Under the pieces are notes generated by a model. It saw nothing but the letters and a program-made list of their open reading frames with translations. It had not been told where the DNA came from and made no database searches. This document shows positions 51,636 to 61,198 of a stretch of 64,000 nucleotides of DNA, piece by piece. Both the position numbers and the translations under genes were made by a program. Every line of letters starts with the position of its first letter. Positions within the stretch are counted from its first letter, which is position 1. Source of the DNA: Natronorubrum sediminis (lineage in GTDB: Archaea > Halobacteriota > Halobacteria > Halobacteriales > Natrialbaceae); contig NZ_FNWL01000002.1 of assembly GCF_900108095.1 (NCBI RefSeq), forward strand, positions 168,748 through 232,747. The letters run 5' to 3'.

Positions 51636-51647
51636 GAATTGACCTCG

Positions 51648-52166
<519 letters not shown>

Positions 52167-52189
52167 AGAAGTGGGGTTGCCCGCCAGAT

Positions 52190-52375
52190 ATGGCACTGAA
52201 CAAAATTCGCGAGTTGGACAGCGATTCAGTCGGTATCACGCTCCCCAAAGACGACATGCGCGTTGAGGGGCTTATCGACGAGAACGGCGAACTCAAAGGC
52301 GATCATCACGTCCACATTCGTCACGTCGACGACGGAGAATGGACTCTCGAGTTGATGGACGATATCATGCGGTGA
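52190..52375 (+). CDS. AbrB/SpoVT-like small DNA-binding protein (provirus)
   Basis: 61 residues from ATG 52190, leaderless by TATA spacing. NKIRELDSDSVGITLPKDDM has the swapped-hairpin barrel signature of AbrB-type proteins (variable strand, SxGITLPK, then GLIDENGEL). It lies alone between the divergent late operon and a minus-strand HTH gene, next to an inverted repeat it may bind. Candidate regulator of late expression. Confidence 0.75.
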   Translation: MALNKIRELDSDSVGITLPKDDMRVEGLIDENGELKGDHHVHIRHVDDGEWTLELMDDIMR

Positions 52376-52380
52376 GTCCG

Positions 52381-53172
52381 TTAGCGAACTGTTCCGAGTG
52401 ACCGTGCTGCCTCAGCCGAAATAACGATATTCTCCTCGCCAAGTTCAACACGGCCGTCGATCACCGAGTCTAAGAGATTCGAGAGGTCGGTCAGATACTG
52501 CCTGTTTCGAGCCTCGCGAATCGTCAGCGTGTCTTTCTGCTCGTGTTCCACAGCTCGGTTTTCGAGATACGAGAGGGCAAACTGTTCGCGAACGTCTCGA
52601 GGTGCACTGTCGAGATACGATGGAAGTGTGAGATGCTGGTCGGCTTTCGAGCCCACAGGGGCACCAAGGACCGAGAGAACCCGTCCCAAAACCCGCCCGT
52701 CGGATGTTGGCCGGGCTTCGTCGGCCCGTCCGTCTCGCTCGAGAACATCGTATTCGATTCCAGCGAGGTCGAGCGCGTCGATCACGTGTGAGTCTTCGCC
52801 GCGGTGGTTCAACGCGAACGTCGGGGTATAGTTGGATTCGGCGATTGAGCCGCCCGAGAACACGTTCGCAACGAGTGTGCTCAACGCTCCGAACGTCGGG
52901 CTTCCGAGATCGGCCTCTAGCCACCCGTACTCACGTGCAGTGTCGATCGCCCGAACGGGGTCTGGGATTGAGGTGTGTTCGATCCAGGGGCGGACGCGGC
53001 CCCGTGGGAGATCAAAGTTCGAGGCTACGGCCGACGAGCCCTTGTTTGGATACCGACTCGCGTAGCTCATTACCCGTCGGTATTCTTCGACCGTTTCGTA
53101 CGCGTCGCTGTATGAGGGACTGCTGTAGGTTCGAGCGAGGGCACGTTCGGAGACGGGGCCGCGGTTTGGCAT
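52381..53172 (-). CDS. Helix-turn-helix provirus protein, LAGLIDADG-like C-terminal half
   Basis: 263 residues from ATG 53172 (MPNRGPVSERALARTYSSPS); minus-strand TTATATC (near 53195-53202) 25-30 bp upstream supports this start over an earlier Met. Residues ~25-75 resemble an HTH (VEEYRRVMSYASRYPNKGSS, then VASNFDLPRGRVRPWIEHT). The rest (LPSYLDSAPRDVREQFALSY) loosely recalls the LAGLIDADG fold. Proteins with the MPNRG start recur in haloarchaeal plasmids and proviruses. Role unknown. Confidence 0.7.
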   Translation of the reverse strand: MPNRGPVSERALARTYSSPSYSDAYETVEEYRRVMSYASRYPNKGSSAVASNFDLPRGRVRPWIEHTSIPDPVRAIDTAREYGWLEADLGSPTFGALSTLVANVFSGGSIAESNYTPTFALNHRGEDSHVIDALDLAGIEYDVLERDGRADEARPTSDGRVLGRVLSVLGAPVGSKADQHLTLPSYLDSAPRDVREQFALSYLENRAVEHEQKDTLTIREARNRQYLTDLSNLLDSVIDGRVELGEENIVISAEAARSLGTVR

Positions 53173-53460
53173 CGGTTTGGGATTGTGTCGAGACGATATA
53201 ACCGTTCTCGCTTTTGTTGTGAACAGTGATAGAATCGGTGCTATCGTTGAGTTCAAGGGGTCGTTGGAAGTATTCTACACTCCCCTAATTATCAGGTCTG
53301 AAAACCTTATCAAATTTAAAGAATTTCACTATCCCGTATGTTTTAGTGTCCATGATTTCCAGATAGAACCAGCATCAAATACCAATGGAATCGGATCGGT
53401 GGCGTGGGACGGCGTGGGGTCGTCTTACTGCAGCGCCATGTAGTACCTCGACACTGCCGA

Positions 53461-53467
53461 TATAAAG
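53461..53467 (+). promoter_or_regulatory. TATA box of pilin gene 1
   Basis: TATAAAG 33-39 bp before ATG 53500, giving a leader of about 10 nt. The corresponding position before pilin 3 reads gatacgtc, so the box is lost there. Confidence 0.6.
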
Positions 53468-53499
53468 CGTTCCGGCCATTGGGCGATGCGTGACAACCA

Positions 53500-54015
53500 A
53501 TGGATTTAAAAAAATACCGTAACAAGCTCGTCGGATCGGAAGAGGAACGTGCTGTATCGCCAGTGATCGGAGTCGTGCTCATGGTTGCCATCACCGTCAT
53601 TCTCGCGGCAGTCATCGCTGCGTTCGTGATGGATATGGGTGATGACATGGGTGACGACGCGCCAACAGCCAGCTTAAGTTCCGAATTGAATGATTCTGTT
53701 GCGGAAATGGGTGAACTGGAAACTGATGAAGATGACAACAACACAGTAGTTGAGTTCACACTAGATAGTGGAGATTCATTAGACAATTTGGGAGTATCTA
53801 CTACCGCAGAGAATGACTTTGAATTAAGCGATTATGAAATGGGTATCGGTGAAACTGTTGAAGTTACTATAGTCGATGACGAGGATCTTGATGCTAGCGA
53901 AGACTTGGAAAATGAAGAAATATCTCTAATTTGGGAAGGTGATGGTAGCGGTACCACGTTAGATACTCACGAAATTGATGAAGATATTGATATTGTGGAA
54001 ACAGGTTCTTCTTGA
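53500..54015 (+). CDS. Type IV pilin-like protein 1 (in provirus)
   Basis: 171 residues from ATG 53500. [20 protein letters not shown] ends in the basic/acidic prepilin leader; the hydrophobic helix [20 protein letters not shown] follows. This is the archaeal Pilin_N signature (cut by PibD-type peptidase, helix embedded in the pilus core). The C-terminal domain is acidic and beta-rich, closing with [20 protein letters not shown]. Related genes follow at 54245 and 55085. Pilins are not part of the pleolipovirus core, so this is likely cargo. Confidence 0.88.
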   Translation: MDLKKYRNKLVGSEEERAVSPVIGVVLMVAITVILAAVIAAFVMDMGDDMGDDAPTASLSSELNDSVAEMGELETDEDDNNTVVEFTLDSGDSLDNLGVSTTAENDFELSDYEMGIGETVEVTIVDDEDLDASEDLENEEISLIWEGDGSGTTLDTHEIDEDIDIVETGSS

Positions 54016-54244
54016 TAGCGATTACCTCTAATTAACGCTCCAAATTAATATCTATACGACAACAATTTACTCCTCAGTTACTATTGGATACATATATATC
54101 CTAGTAAGACAGTCTGTTTCTCAGCACCAAATTAGTCGGTTAGAAGTTCCGACACAATGATTAACGAAGGACGTCTTACTCAGTGTTAATAGTCGTCCTC
54201 TTGATTTGTGTTGACTGCCGTTCCAATTTAGCGTGCCTAATAAA

Positions 54245-54787
54245 ATGGATTTGAAATACTACCGTAGCAAACTCGTTGGATCGGAAGAAGAACGTGCAGT
54301 CTCCCCCGTAATCGGGGTTGTGCTCATGGTTGCCATCACCGTCATTCTCGCCGCAGTCATTGCGGCGTTTGTGATGGATATGGGTGACAGTATGGGCGGT
54401 AGTGATGCACCAAACGCGGCTTGGGAAGCGTCTACCTCTGACGATATCGAATACGATGGCGATGGAAATGTAGTTGTTCTCGAATTCAACCATGATAGTG
54501 GTGAATCAGTCGATGCCGGGAATCTTGAGATAGCTGGTGATACTGAGAATCTCGAATTGGATGTTGATAGCGGGGAAGACATCTCTGCAGGGGGATCTGT
54601 TGAGATCGCATACACAGATGTTGGTGGTTGGGGTGCTTATGACGAAGAAGGTAGTAACTCCGATACTCCTGCACTAACTGAAGGGGAAGAAATTTCACTC
54701 ATTTGGGACGCCGGTGATAGCGGCTCAACCTTGACCACTCACGAAGTTGGGAGCAACGTTGTTGTTCACCACACTACTGAGTCATAG
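54245..54787 (+). CDS. Type IV pilin-like protein 2 (in provirus)
   Basis: 180 residues from ATG 54245 ([20 protein letters not shown]); an upstream Met at 54233 adds four residues and breaks the shared N-terminus. Same leader and helix as pilin 1, different variable domain ([20 protein letters not shown]), and the same end pattern [20 protein letters not shown]. Its upstream region does not match those of pilins 1 and 3, and no TATA box is clear at the usual distance. Confidence 0.87.
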   Translation: MDLKYYRSKLVGSEEERAVSPVIGVVLMVAITVILAAVIAAFVMDMGDSMGGSDAPNAAWEASTSDDIEYDGDGNVVVLEFNHDSGESVDAGNLEIAGDTENLELDVDSGEDISAGGSVEIAYTDVGGWGAYDEEGSNSDTPALTEGEEISLIWDAGDSGSTLTTHEVGSNVVVHHTTES

Positions 54788-54879
54788 ATAACAAATTCTC
54801 TCTCGGTACGATATAGCCGGATCGACCTGTAAAACACTCTTTCAAGAGGGCATTGAGCTATTTCTATGGGAACCTAATT

Positions 54880-55084
54880 ACCAATATTGATAACTGTACT
54901 AATTTAGTGATTATCACTATCCTGTATGTATTTGTACCCATAGTTTCCACACTCAGATAGCATCCAGTTCAAACGGTTTCGGATTGATGGCGCGGGACGG
55001 CGTGGGGTCGTCTTTCCTAGCGTCAATTGTGGGCCTCAACCTGCGATACGTCCTTCCTGGCCGTTCACGGGTGCGTGACAAGCA
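54880..55084. repeat. Duplicated pilin upstream region
   Basis: Matches about 53280-53499 through several blocks (cactatcc-gtatg, gcgtgggacggcgtggggtc, ggcc-ttc). It shows pilins 1 and 3 arose by duplication that included regulatory DNA. Confidence 0.7.
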
Positions 55085-55549
55085 ATGGATTTGAAAAAAT
55101 ACCGTAACAAACTCGTCGGATCGGAAGAAGAACGTGCTGTATCGCCAGTGATAGGCGTTGTGCTCATGGTTGCCATCACCGTCATTCTCGCAGCTGTAAT
55201 CGCCGCATTCGTGATGGACATGGGTGACGATATGGGCAGCGATTCACCAACTACTAGTTTTAGTTCTGACGAGGTTCTTAATGATGGGGACTATGAGGAT
55301 GATGAACTTGTCGTGTTTAGTGTTGACAGTGGAGACTCCTTTGACAACTCCAGTATCCATGCGACAGGTGATGTTGACGATCTAACGTATGAAGCATCAG
55401 ATGACGAAATTGGAGCGGGTGAATCAATAACGGTTAGTGGAACTCAGGATAGTGTGGATGAAGGAGACGAAATATCCATAATCTGGCAAGACGGAGATGA
55501 TGGAACGACGCTAACAACGCATGAATTCGAGGAAGAATTCGACGAATAG
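55085..55549 (+). CDS. Type IV pilin-like protein 3 (in provirus)
   Basis: 154 residues from ATG 55085. The N-terminal 50 residues are almost identical to pilin 1, the middle diverges ([20 protein letters not shown]) and it ends [20 protein letters not shown]. About 160 bp of upstream DNA also match pilin 1's upstream region, but the TATAAA box is replaced. It may be weakly expressed or silent. Confidence 0.87.
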   Translation: MDLKKYRNKLVGSEEERAVSPVIGVVLMVAITVILAAVIAAFVMDMGDDMGSDSPTTSFSSDEVLNDGDYEDDELVVFSVDSGDSFDNSSIHATGDVDDLTYEASDDEIGAGESITVSGTQDSVDEGDEISIIWQDGDDGTTLTTHEFEEEFDE

Positions 55550-55641
55550 ATAATCAGAATTCGGACTCGGCCTAACCTTCTAATAATTTAAATCTCTGTA
55601 GAGAGGGCCTGATTAGATAGAGGATGATTTGAATACATTAA

Positions 55642-55923
55642 TCAATTGCTCCGTAGATCTTCGGTGTGTAATTCCCCGTCCAAGTACGATATTCCTTTGT
55701 CTGTGATTTTATAGGGTGAACCCTTCCCGTCTTTCGATTTTTCGAGTAAACCTGCACCAGCTAACGTATCCATTCTTCTCGAGAATGTACTCAGACTCTT
55801 ATCCAGCATTCCAAACTCCTCAACCAAATTGTGGTGAACAGCACCTGGCTTGAGGGCAACCCGTTGCCCATCGACCTCGAGATCGCGTAGGAACTCGAGA
55901 ATTGCATCGTCGACTTCGTTCAT
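55642..55923 (-). CDS. PhiH1-repressor-like winged-helix regulator (provirus)
   Basis: 93 residues from ATG 55923 (MNEVDDAILEFLRDLEVDGQ); GAATAAGA about 27 bp upstream fits a leaderless start there, while an earlier Met at 55944 sits too close. A winged helix is clear: VHHNLVEEFGMLDKSLSTFS, RRMDTLAGAGLLEKSKDGKG, then SPYKITDKGISYLDGEL. This resembles phiH1 repressor-type proteins of haloarchaeal viruses, so it is the best candidate lysogeny regulator. Confidence 0.8.
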   Translation of the reverse strand: MNEVDDAILEFLRDLEVDGQRVALKPGAVHHNLVEEFGMLDKSLSTFSRRMDTLAGAGLLEKSKDGKGSPYKITDKGISYLDGELHTEDLRSN

Positions 55924-55944
55924 CCAGGGCACCCGGGGTCGCAT

Positions 55945-56448
55945 ACCGTCTTATTCCCACGTTCGTTTCTTAGTCGCACCGGTGAGTTGTTCTGTTGCAC
56001 GTTTCAGCCCACTCATACAAGTTCTATTGCATAGATTTAAGTTGTTTCTCTCCTAGCTCAGATTACCAGAGAACGTCAGGACTCGAGCCATCGACTGTCG
56101 TAGGAAAGCGCAACCCGTGTGGGGGCACGGGTTCTGAGCGGTTCTCTGCTGTCAAGAACCATGTTTACGCACATTGCTTCGAGGGATAAAGCACCCGATC
56201 GATTACAACCCGCGGTCAATTATCGGAACTGGTTTCGTCAGTTTCGGAATGAGGGCGAACTCCTTCGAAACCACTCAATAAGCACGATAGTCGCGAAATT
56301 ATACCTTTTCGGAAGAATCGGAATCGGCATTCCGACTACTAAGAGGGTGGCATACAGCGTTTCAAGTAGCCGACGGACAGCCCGCACGCGTCTCCTATCC
56401 TACCCGGCGACGCGTGCGGTGGGTCCGCGGTCCCACAAGAGTGAGACC
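55945..56448. other. Provirus spacer before the integrase genes
   Basis: 504 bp without a supported gene. An 8-bp-arm hairpin aacccgtg/cacgggtt lies at 56112-56133. The stretch may hold recombinase accessory sites. Confidence 0.4.
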
Positions 56449-56526
56449 ATGCACGAATGCACACCACACCACGGTAAGCGTACCGAATACTGTAACCAAC
56501 CCGATACGCTCGAGGTGGCCCGATGA
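56449..56526 (+). CDS. 25-residue Cys/His peptide coupled to the integrase
   Basis: ATG 56449 to TGA 56526; the stop overlaps the next ATG. MHECTPHHGKRTEYCNQPDT has a C-HH-C spacing that could bind zinc. The same frame is open far upstream, so a longer start cannot be excluded. Confidence 0.4.
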   Translation: MHECTPHHGKRTEYCNQPDTLEVAR

Positions 56527-56684
56527 GCCTCGAGCCCGCCCGCGTCGGCGAGTGCGATACACCGTTCTGTGAGGGCGCTGCAGAGACGATAACCCCCAAC
56601 GGGTACGTCTGCTCGAGTTGCGCCGCGAAAATCGCTGTCGCGTCCGAGCAGGCGCACGAGCGTGACACTCGAGGTGAGCGATGA
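56523..56684 (+). CDS. 53-residue zinc-finger protein coupled to the integrase
   Basis: ATG 56523 overlaps the previous stop; TGA 56684 overlaps the integrase ATG (56681). ECDTPFCEGAAETITPNGYV then CSSCAAKIAVASEQ give two Cys pairs around a Gly turn. Small genes co-transcribed with the integrase are required for integration in SNJ2-type systems; this ORF and the preceding one are candidates for that role here (inference). Confidence 0.65.
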   Translation: MSLEPARVGECDTPFCEGAAETITPNGYVCSSCAAKIAVASEQAHERDTRGER

Positions 56685-57712
56685 GCGACCGGGATTTGTC
56701 TCCTCGAGAGGCCCGTGATAGGTTTCTCTCGAGGCGGAAAGCCGAGAATACGGATCGCACGCTGCGAACCTACGAGAACCGGCTGACGCGGTTCGTCGAG
56801 TTCTGCGAAGAACGCGACATCAGCCGTATGTCCGATCTATCCGGCTGGGACCTCGATGAGTTCCGAGCCGATCGAGAGACAGCCGAGATCGCACCGACGA
56901 CCCTTCGCGGGTCGATGGTCGCGCTAAAGCAACTGCTCGACTACTGCGAGTCGGTCGACGTCGTTGACAAGGACTTTGGCGACAAGGTGAACGTTCCGAC
57001 ACTCACCCGTTCTGAGGAGTCGAGTGACCAGCAGCTCGCTCACGAGGATGCGGAGGCCCTGATCGATTTCTATCGCACATCTCGGAGGCACATGGGCACG
57101 CCGGAGCACGCAATACTCGAAGTTGCGTGGCACGTTGGCTGCCGAATGAGTGGCCTTCGAGCGCTGGATCTACGTGACTACAACCCCGACGATCAAACGC
57201 TCGAGTTCCGTCACCGGGCACCCTACACCCGACTAAAGAACAAAGAGCAGGGCGAACGCGTCGTCGGGATCTCCGAGCACGTCGTCAGTGCGATTGACAC
57301 GTACCTCGCGAGAGAGCGCGTTAACAAACGCGACGAGAAAGGTCGTGAACCGCTGTTCTGTGCTCGGCAAGGACGCCCGTCTAACTCGACGTTCCGCGCC
57401 TGGAGCTACATGGGCACTCAGCCCTGCGTAATCACGCAGTGTCCTCACTCGAATCGCCGCGAGACGTGTGATTACACCCGACGGAATTTCGCCAGTAAGT
57501 GTCCGAGCAGTCGGGCACTCCACGCCGTTCGTACCGGATCGATCACCTGGCAGTTGCTTCAAGGGCTCGACATCGAGACCGTCGCGAAACGCGTGAACGC
57601 CCGCCCCGAGACGATCCGTCGTCACTACTACAAGGCGGGTCTCCACGAGGAGTTCGAAGAACTGCGAGCAGACGTAACTCTGAAACTTGACATTCAAGAC
57701 ACCCATGAGTGA
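56681..57712 (+). CDS. int: Tyrosine recombinase/integrase (provirus)
   Basis: 343 residues from ATG 56681. An N-terminal SAM-like core-binding domain (TLRTYENRLTRFVEFCEERD) precedes the catalytic domain: Arg I in VGCRMSGLRALDLRDY, HxxR in HAVRTGSITWQLLQGLD, and the nucleophile in RRHYYKAGLHEEF. A Cys/His insert (CVITQCPHSNRRETCDY) between the motifs may bind zinc. It lies 63 bp inside attR and is coupled to two small ORFs. Length and catalytic residues look complete. Confidence 0.9.
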   Translation: MSDRDLSPREARDRFLSRRKAENTDRTLRTYENRLTRFVEFCEERDISRMSDLSGWDLDEFRADRETAEIAPTTLRGSMVALKQLLDYCESVDVVDKDFGDKVNVPTLTRSEESSDQQLAHEDAEALIDFYRTSRRHMGTPEHAILEVAWHVGCRMSGLRALDLRDYNPDDQTLEFRHRAPYTRLKNKEQGERVVGISEHVVSAIDTYLARERVNKRDEKGREPLFCARQGRPSNSTFRAWSYMGTQPCVITQCPHSNRRETCDYTRRNFASKCPSSRALHAVRTGSITWQLLQGLDIETVAKRVNARPETIRRHYYKAGLHEEFEELRADVTLKLDIQDTHE

Positions 57713-57775
57713 TTCAACCGTTCAAAATCGTAGCCGTACAGCCCGAACACTGCCGCTTAGTTTAGGAGAGGCGCG

Positions 57776-57789
57776 CCCTCCGACCCCAT
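57776..57789 (+). repeat. attR core
   Basis: ccctccgaccccat, identical to the end of tRNA-Trp at 39225-39238; right boundary of the element. Confidence 0.85.
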
Positions 57790-58113
57790 TTCCTCACCTG
57801 AACAACGTCGTGAGCGGTGGGTAGTGAACGTGAAGGGGTTACCCTAGATGACGGGTGAAGCGAGATCCTCGTGGTTCACTCTCTCCGACCTTCACGTACC
57901 TACCAACCAATTCGCAACCCACAACGTGCGGGCGATCCCGTATAAAACACCGGAGCAAACGCTGGAGAGGCTTCAGTAATTCACGTGGTGTGACGAACTT
58001 CGACGACGTGACGACGAGGTCATCGGTATAGTACTGCTGTTCTCAAATTGCCGAATAATACAAGGAGCGGTCTAAGCAAGCTACTTATCCGATCTGAGGG
58101 CCTCAATCTGTCT
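57790..58113. other. Spacer right of the provirus
   Basis: 324 bp with no supported intact gene. An ORF at 57848-57979 ends AIPYKTPEQTLERLQ, faintly like the C-terminus of DDE transposases. A TATA-like acttatcc (58083-58090) precedes the kinase gene. Confidence 0.4.
57848..57979 (+). pseudogene. Possible transposase C-terminal remnant
   Basis: 43 codons (MTGEARSSWF...) ending in NVRAIPYKTPEQTLERLQ. The NxxxP-Y-x-TP pattern resembles the end of integrase-core transposases. No other domain part or inverted repeats were seen. Confidence 0.22.
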
Positions 58114-60588
58114 ATGAGCGAACGGGCCGAGGGTTCTGAAAAGAAGTTCTGGGAAGGGATGGACGACTCTGAGGCCCTCGAGCACTATCGTGCCCTCATC
58201 AATACGATCGACGCGGGAGTCTATCGACTCGACGCCGACGGCCACTTCGTCTCGGTTAACGACGCCATCGTCGATATAATCGGGTACACGCGTGAGGAAC
58301 TGCTCGACGAGCACGTGTCCGTGCTCTTCGGTGACGACAGTGTGGCAATTGAACACGAGATCGACCAGCTCCGAGCGAATGCCGCCGGCCAAAGCGATGT
58401 ACTCGAGCTCACCATGGAGACCGTCGAGGGGGAACAAATTCGCTGTGAAGTGCGGGTGAACGTACTCGATTCGGGCGATACCGTGGACGGAACACTCGGG
58501 ATCGTTCGCGAAATTGGCGAACGTGAACAGACGGAAACGGAAGCCACCGAAGCGACCTTTCGTCGACTGTTCGAGAACGTTCCCGGAAACTATCTCATCG
58601 TCCAGCCCGAGGACTACGAAATCGTGGCCGTGAGCGATGCGTATCTGGAGGCAACGATGACTGAGCGGGCGGAGATTATGGGGAAGACGTTGTTCGAAAT
58701 CTTTCCGAACAATCCCGACGATCCGGCCGAGGGTGCCGGAAACCTGCGCGAGTCGCTCGAGAGAGTAGCGGAGACCGGGGAAGCGGACACCATGCCGGTG
58801 ACACACTATCCGATTCCTGATCGCGCGTCCGACAGCAACGAGTTCGAGGAGCGCTGGTGGAATCCGATCAATTCGCCGGTGTTCGACACGACTGGCGAAC
58901 TCGACTACATCGTCCATAGCGTCGAGGATATCACTCCGATCGTCAAGGAACTCCAGACAGACCGCGAGCAGGAGCTGCTACAGGATCCAGAGGCGGCGGA
59001 TTCACAGCTCGCATCGGACATCGTACTGCGCGGACAGGAGTTGCTACAAGAGGCGAAACGAGAAGCGTACGAACAGCTACGCGAGAGCGAAGAACGATTT
59101 CGCGCGTTGGTCACCACCACGTCGGACGTGGTGTTCAGTACGAACGCAGACTGGAGTGAGATGCACAATTTAGAAGGGGCGGATTTCCTCGCTGACACCG
59201 ACGAGCAAGGGTCATCGTGGATCGAAAAATACGTTCCGCCTGAAGATCAGCCGCGGGTTCAAGACACCATCGACGAAGCCATTCGTACGAAAAGCAGCTT
59301 CGAGCTAAAACACCGAGTCGTTCGTGAAGACGGCACGGTAGCCTGGATCGTCTTGCGTGCCACACCGCTCGTGAACGAGGATGGCGAACTCACTCGATGG
59401 TTAGGAGCGGCGAACGACGTCACCGAACGGGTCGAACGCAAGCGCTATCTCGAGGATGCAAAAGAGCGACTGGAGGCGGCGGCCGAAGCCGGCGCTGTCG
59501 GGACGTGGGAGTGGCATATTCCCGACGACCAGATGGTTACCAGTGCTTCCTTCGCCAAGAAGTACGGGATCGATCCCGACGCGGCCACCGAGGGCGTCTC
59601 GCTCGACCAGTTCATCTCGGCCATCCACGACGACGATCGCGAGCGGGTCGAACGGAGTATCGAGGACGCCATCGAATCGGGGGAGGAGTACGAAGAAGAA
59701 TACCGCGTTTGGGACGACGACGGCGAACTCCGGTGGGTCGTTGCGCGCGGTCATATCGAATACGACGATGACGGGACGCCGGTGGCGTTCCCCGGTGCAC
59801 TGGCCGATATCACCGAACGCAAGCGCTTCGAGCGGCGACTCGAGGCATCCAACGAGCGTCTCGAACAGTTCGCCTACGCAGCCTCACACGACTTACAAGA
59901 GCCCCTTCGGATGATCTCGAGCTATCTTCAGTTGATCGAGCACCGCTACGCGGACGAGCTAGACGAGGGCGGTGAGGAGTTCATCGACTTCGCCGTCGAC
60001 GGTGCCGACCGGATGCACGACATGATCGACGGATTGCTCGAGTATTCGCGGGTCGAACGGCGCGGCGATCCCTTCGAGCCGATCGATCTGGATGCCGTTC
60101 TCGCGGATGTTCGCCGGGACCTCGAGATGAAAATCGAAGAAAGCGATGCCGAAATCACGGCCGAGTCGCTGCCTCGTGTCGAGGGTGACCCAGGGCAGTT
60201 ACGCCAGGTATTCCAGAACTTGCTTTCGAACGCAATCAAGTACAGCGACGACCCGCCACAGGTGGATATTTCGGCTGTACGGAACGGTTCTACGGTGATC
60301 GTCTCAGTCACCGACGAGGGGATCGGTATTGACCCGGACGACAGGGAGCGTGTCTTCGACGTATTCCAGAGCCTGCATGCGCAGGACGAGCACTCTGGAA
60401 CGGGGATCGGCCTCGCGCTCTGTAAGCGCATCGTCGAGCGCCACGGCGTTCGAGCGAGCGAAGCGAACTCGAGCTCGGCAGGCTCGCGAAGCGAGTCTGC
60501 CGCCGGCGACATCTGGATCGAGTCTGAACCGGGTGAGGGTACGACCGTCTCGTTTACGCTCCCTGCGACAAGCGATGACGATACGTGA
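58114..60588 (+). CDS. Multi-PAS histidine kinase
   Basis: 824 residues from ATG 58114, leaderless by a TATA-like element about 28 bp upstream. About four PAS/PAC units (residues ~20-140, 150-290, 325-435, 440-575) precede a HisKA domain with the phospho-acceptor His in YAASHDLQEPLRMISSYLQL and a HATPase with NLLSNAIKYS, VTDEGIGIDPDD and GTGIGLALCKRI. No TM segment, so a cytosolic sensor; ligands unknown. It reads toward a Glu-type receiver gene 0.6 kb away on the other strand, but pairing is not evident. Confidence 0.93.
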   Translation: MSERAEGSEKKFWEGMDDSEALEHYRALINTIDAGVYRLDADGHFVSVNDAIVDIIGYTREELLDEHVSVLFGDDSVAIEHEIDQLRANAAGQSDVLELTMETVEGEQIRCEVRVNVLDSGDTVDGTLGIVREIGEREQTETEATEATFRRLFENVPGNYLIVQPEDYEIVAVSDAYLEATMTERAEIMGKTLFEIFPNNPDDPAEGAGNLRESLERVAETGEADTMPVTHYPIPDRASDSNEFEERWWNPINSPVFDTTGELDYIVHSVEDITPIVKELQTDREQELLQDPEAADSQLASDIVLRGQELLQEAKREAYEQLRESEERFRALVTTTSDVVFSTNADWSEMHNLEGADFLADTDEQGSSWIEKYVPPEDQPRVQDTIDEAIRTKSSFELKHRVVREDGTVAWIVLRATPLVNEDGELTRWLGAANDVTERVERKRYLEDAKERLEAAAEAGAVGTWEWHIPDDQMVTSASFAKKYGIDPDAATEGVSLDQFISAIHDDDRERVERSIEDAIESGEEYEEEYRVWDDDGELRWVVARGHIEYDDDGTPVAFPGALADITERKRFERRLEASNERLEQFAYAASHDLQEPLRMISSYLQLIEHRYADELDEGGEEFIDFAVDGADRMHDMIDGLLEYSRVERRGDPFEPIDLDAVLADVRRDLEMKIEESDAEITAESLPRVEGDPGQLRQVFQNLLSNAIKYSDDPPQVDISAVRNGSTVIVSVTDEGIGIDPDDRERVFDVFQSLHAQDEHSGTGIGLALCKRIVERHGVRASEANSSSAGSRSESAAGDIWIESEPGEGTTVSFTLPATSDDDT

Positions 60589-60935
60589 ATTCACGCTACT
60601 GACCCGTTGAGCCGTTCCAGTCAAGATTTGGCGTCCTGCGAGAGAGGCGCGCTGTATGCAACGAGACCCGTAAGAGCCATCGTGCTGTCGTCAAATCAAC
60701 GGAACCGATTCAGCGGATGTCTCTTGCAGAGATTTGGCGAACTACCGAATACTCCGCGTTCGTCGCCGCGCCAGGGTTCGTGGGCGAGACTTGACAACAG
60801 TGAACCGAACGGCGTCTACCGGATACCAGCGTGCCACTGTCACACCGGTCGTCCCCTTTCTCTCGATCGAGAGAGGACGTTTCGAGACGTAGTTGGAACA
60901 GACGCCCAGAGACACTGAAAGTCGTGGCAGCCTAC
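60589..60935. other. Spacer with a decayed provirus gene
   Basis: 347 bp without an intact gene. Its right part (about 60730-60843) is a degraded copy of the 5' end of the provirus gene at 46881. The remaining sequence shows nothing recognisable. Confidence 0.55.
60730..60843 (-). pseudogene. Relic of the provirus small-membrane-protein gene
   Basis: From GTG 60843 the minus strand parallels the gene at 46881 (GTGACRGTG...), encoding DAVRFT after a similar start, then loses the frame near 60803 while nucleotide similarity continues for about 70 bp more. I estimate about three quarters identity over ~115 bp by eye. Confidence 0.6.
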
Positions 60936-61094
60936 TCAACCGGTGTCGCCAAGTTCCTCCGCTTCCCACTCGGAGACGAGTCGCTTGGCGAGTTCTCGTT
61001 GTTCGTGCGTGTGCACTAAATGCTGTTCGAGCGTGTTTTCAGGACCCATTGCTTGGTCACACAGTCGACAGTAAACGGGGGACTTCGTTGCCAT
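60936..61094 (-). CDS. Small C2H2 zinc-finger protein (52 residues)
   Basis: ATG 61094 to stop at 60936, with minus-strand CTTTTTCC about 26 bp upstream (leaderless). MATKSPVYCRLCDQAMGPEN then TLEQHLVHTHEQRELAKRLV is a clear C-x2-C...H-x4-H finger with a helical tail. Possibly a nucleic-acid-binding regulator. It is followed on the same strand side by the receiver gene's 3' neighbourhood. Confidence 0.75.
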   Translation of the reverse strand: MATKSPVYCRLCDQAMGPENTLEQHLVHTHEQRELAKRLVSEWEAEELGDTG

Positions 61095-61198
61095 AGTAGA
61101 AGGACACGAGAACGAGGAAAAAGCGTCTCGCCAAATTGAAACGGTAGTTGAGTGTCGACCCGCCAGCGCATCACGGTACTGGCGAACGATCGACCTGC

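Noticed and set aside
55945-56526. Longer protein (135 codons from 56119) ahead of the integrase
   Set aside because: The upstream part lacks a promoter at the right distance and looks non-coding; only the last 25 codons are kept, with low confidence.
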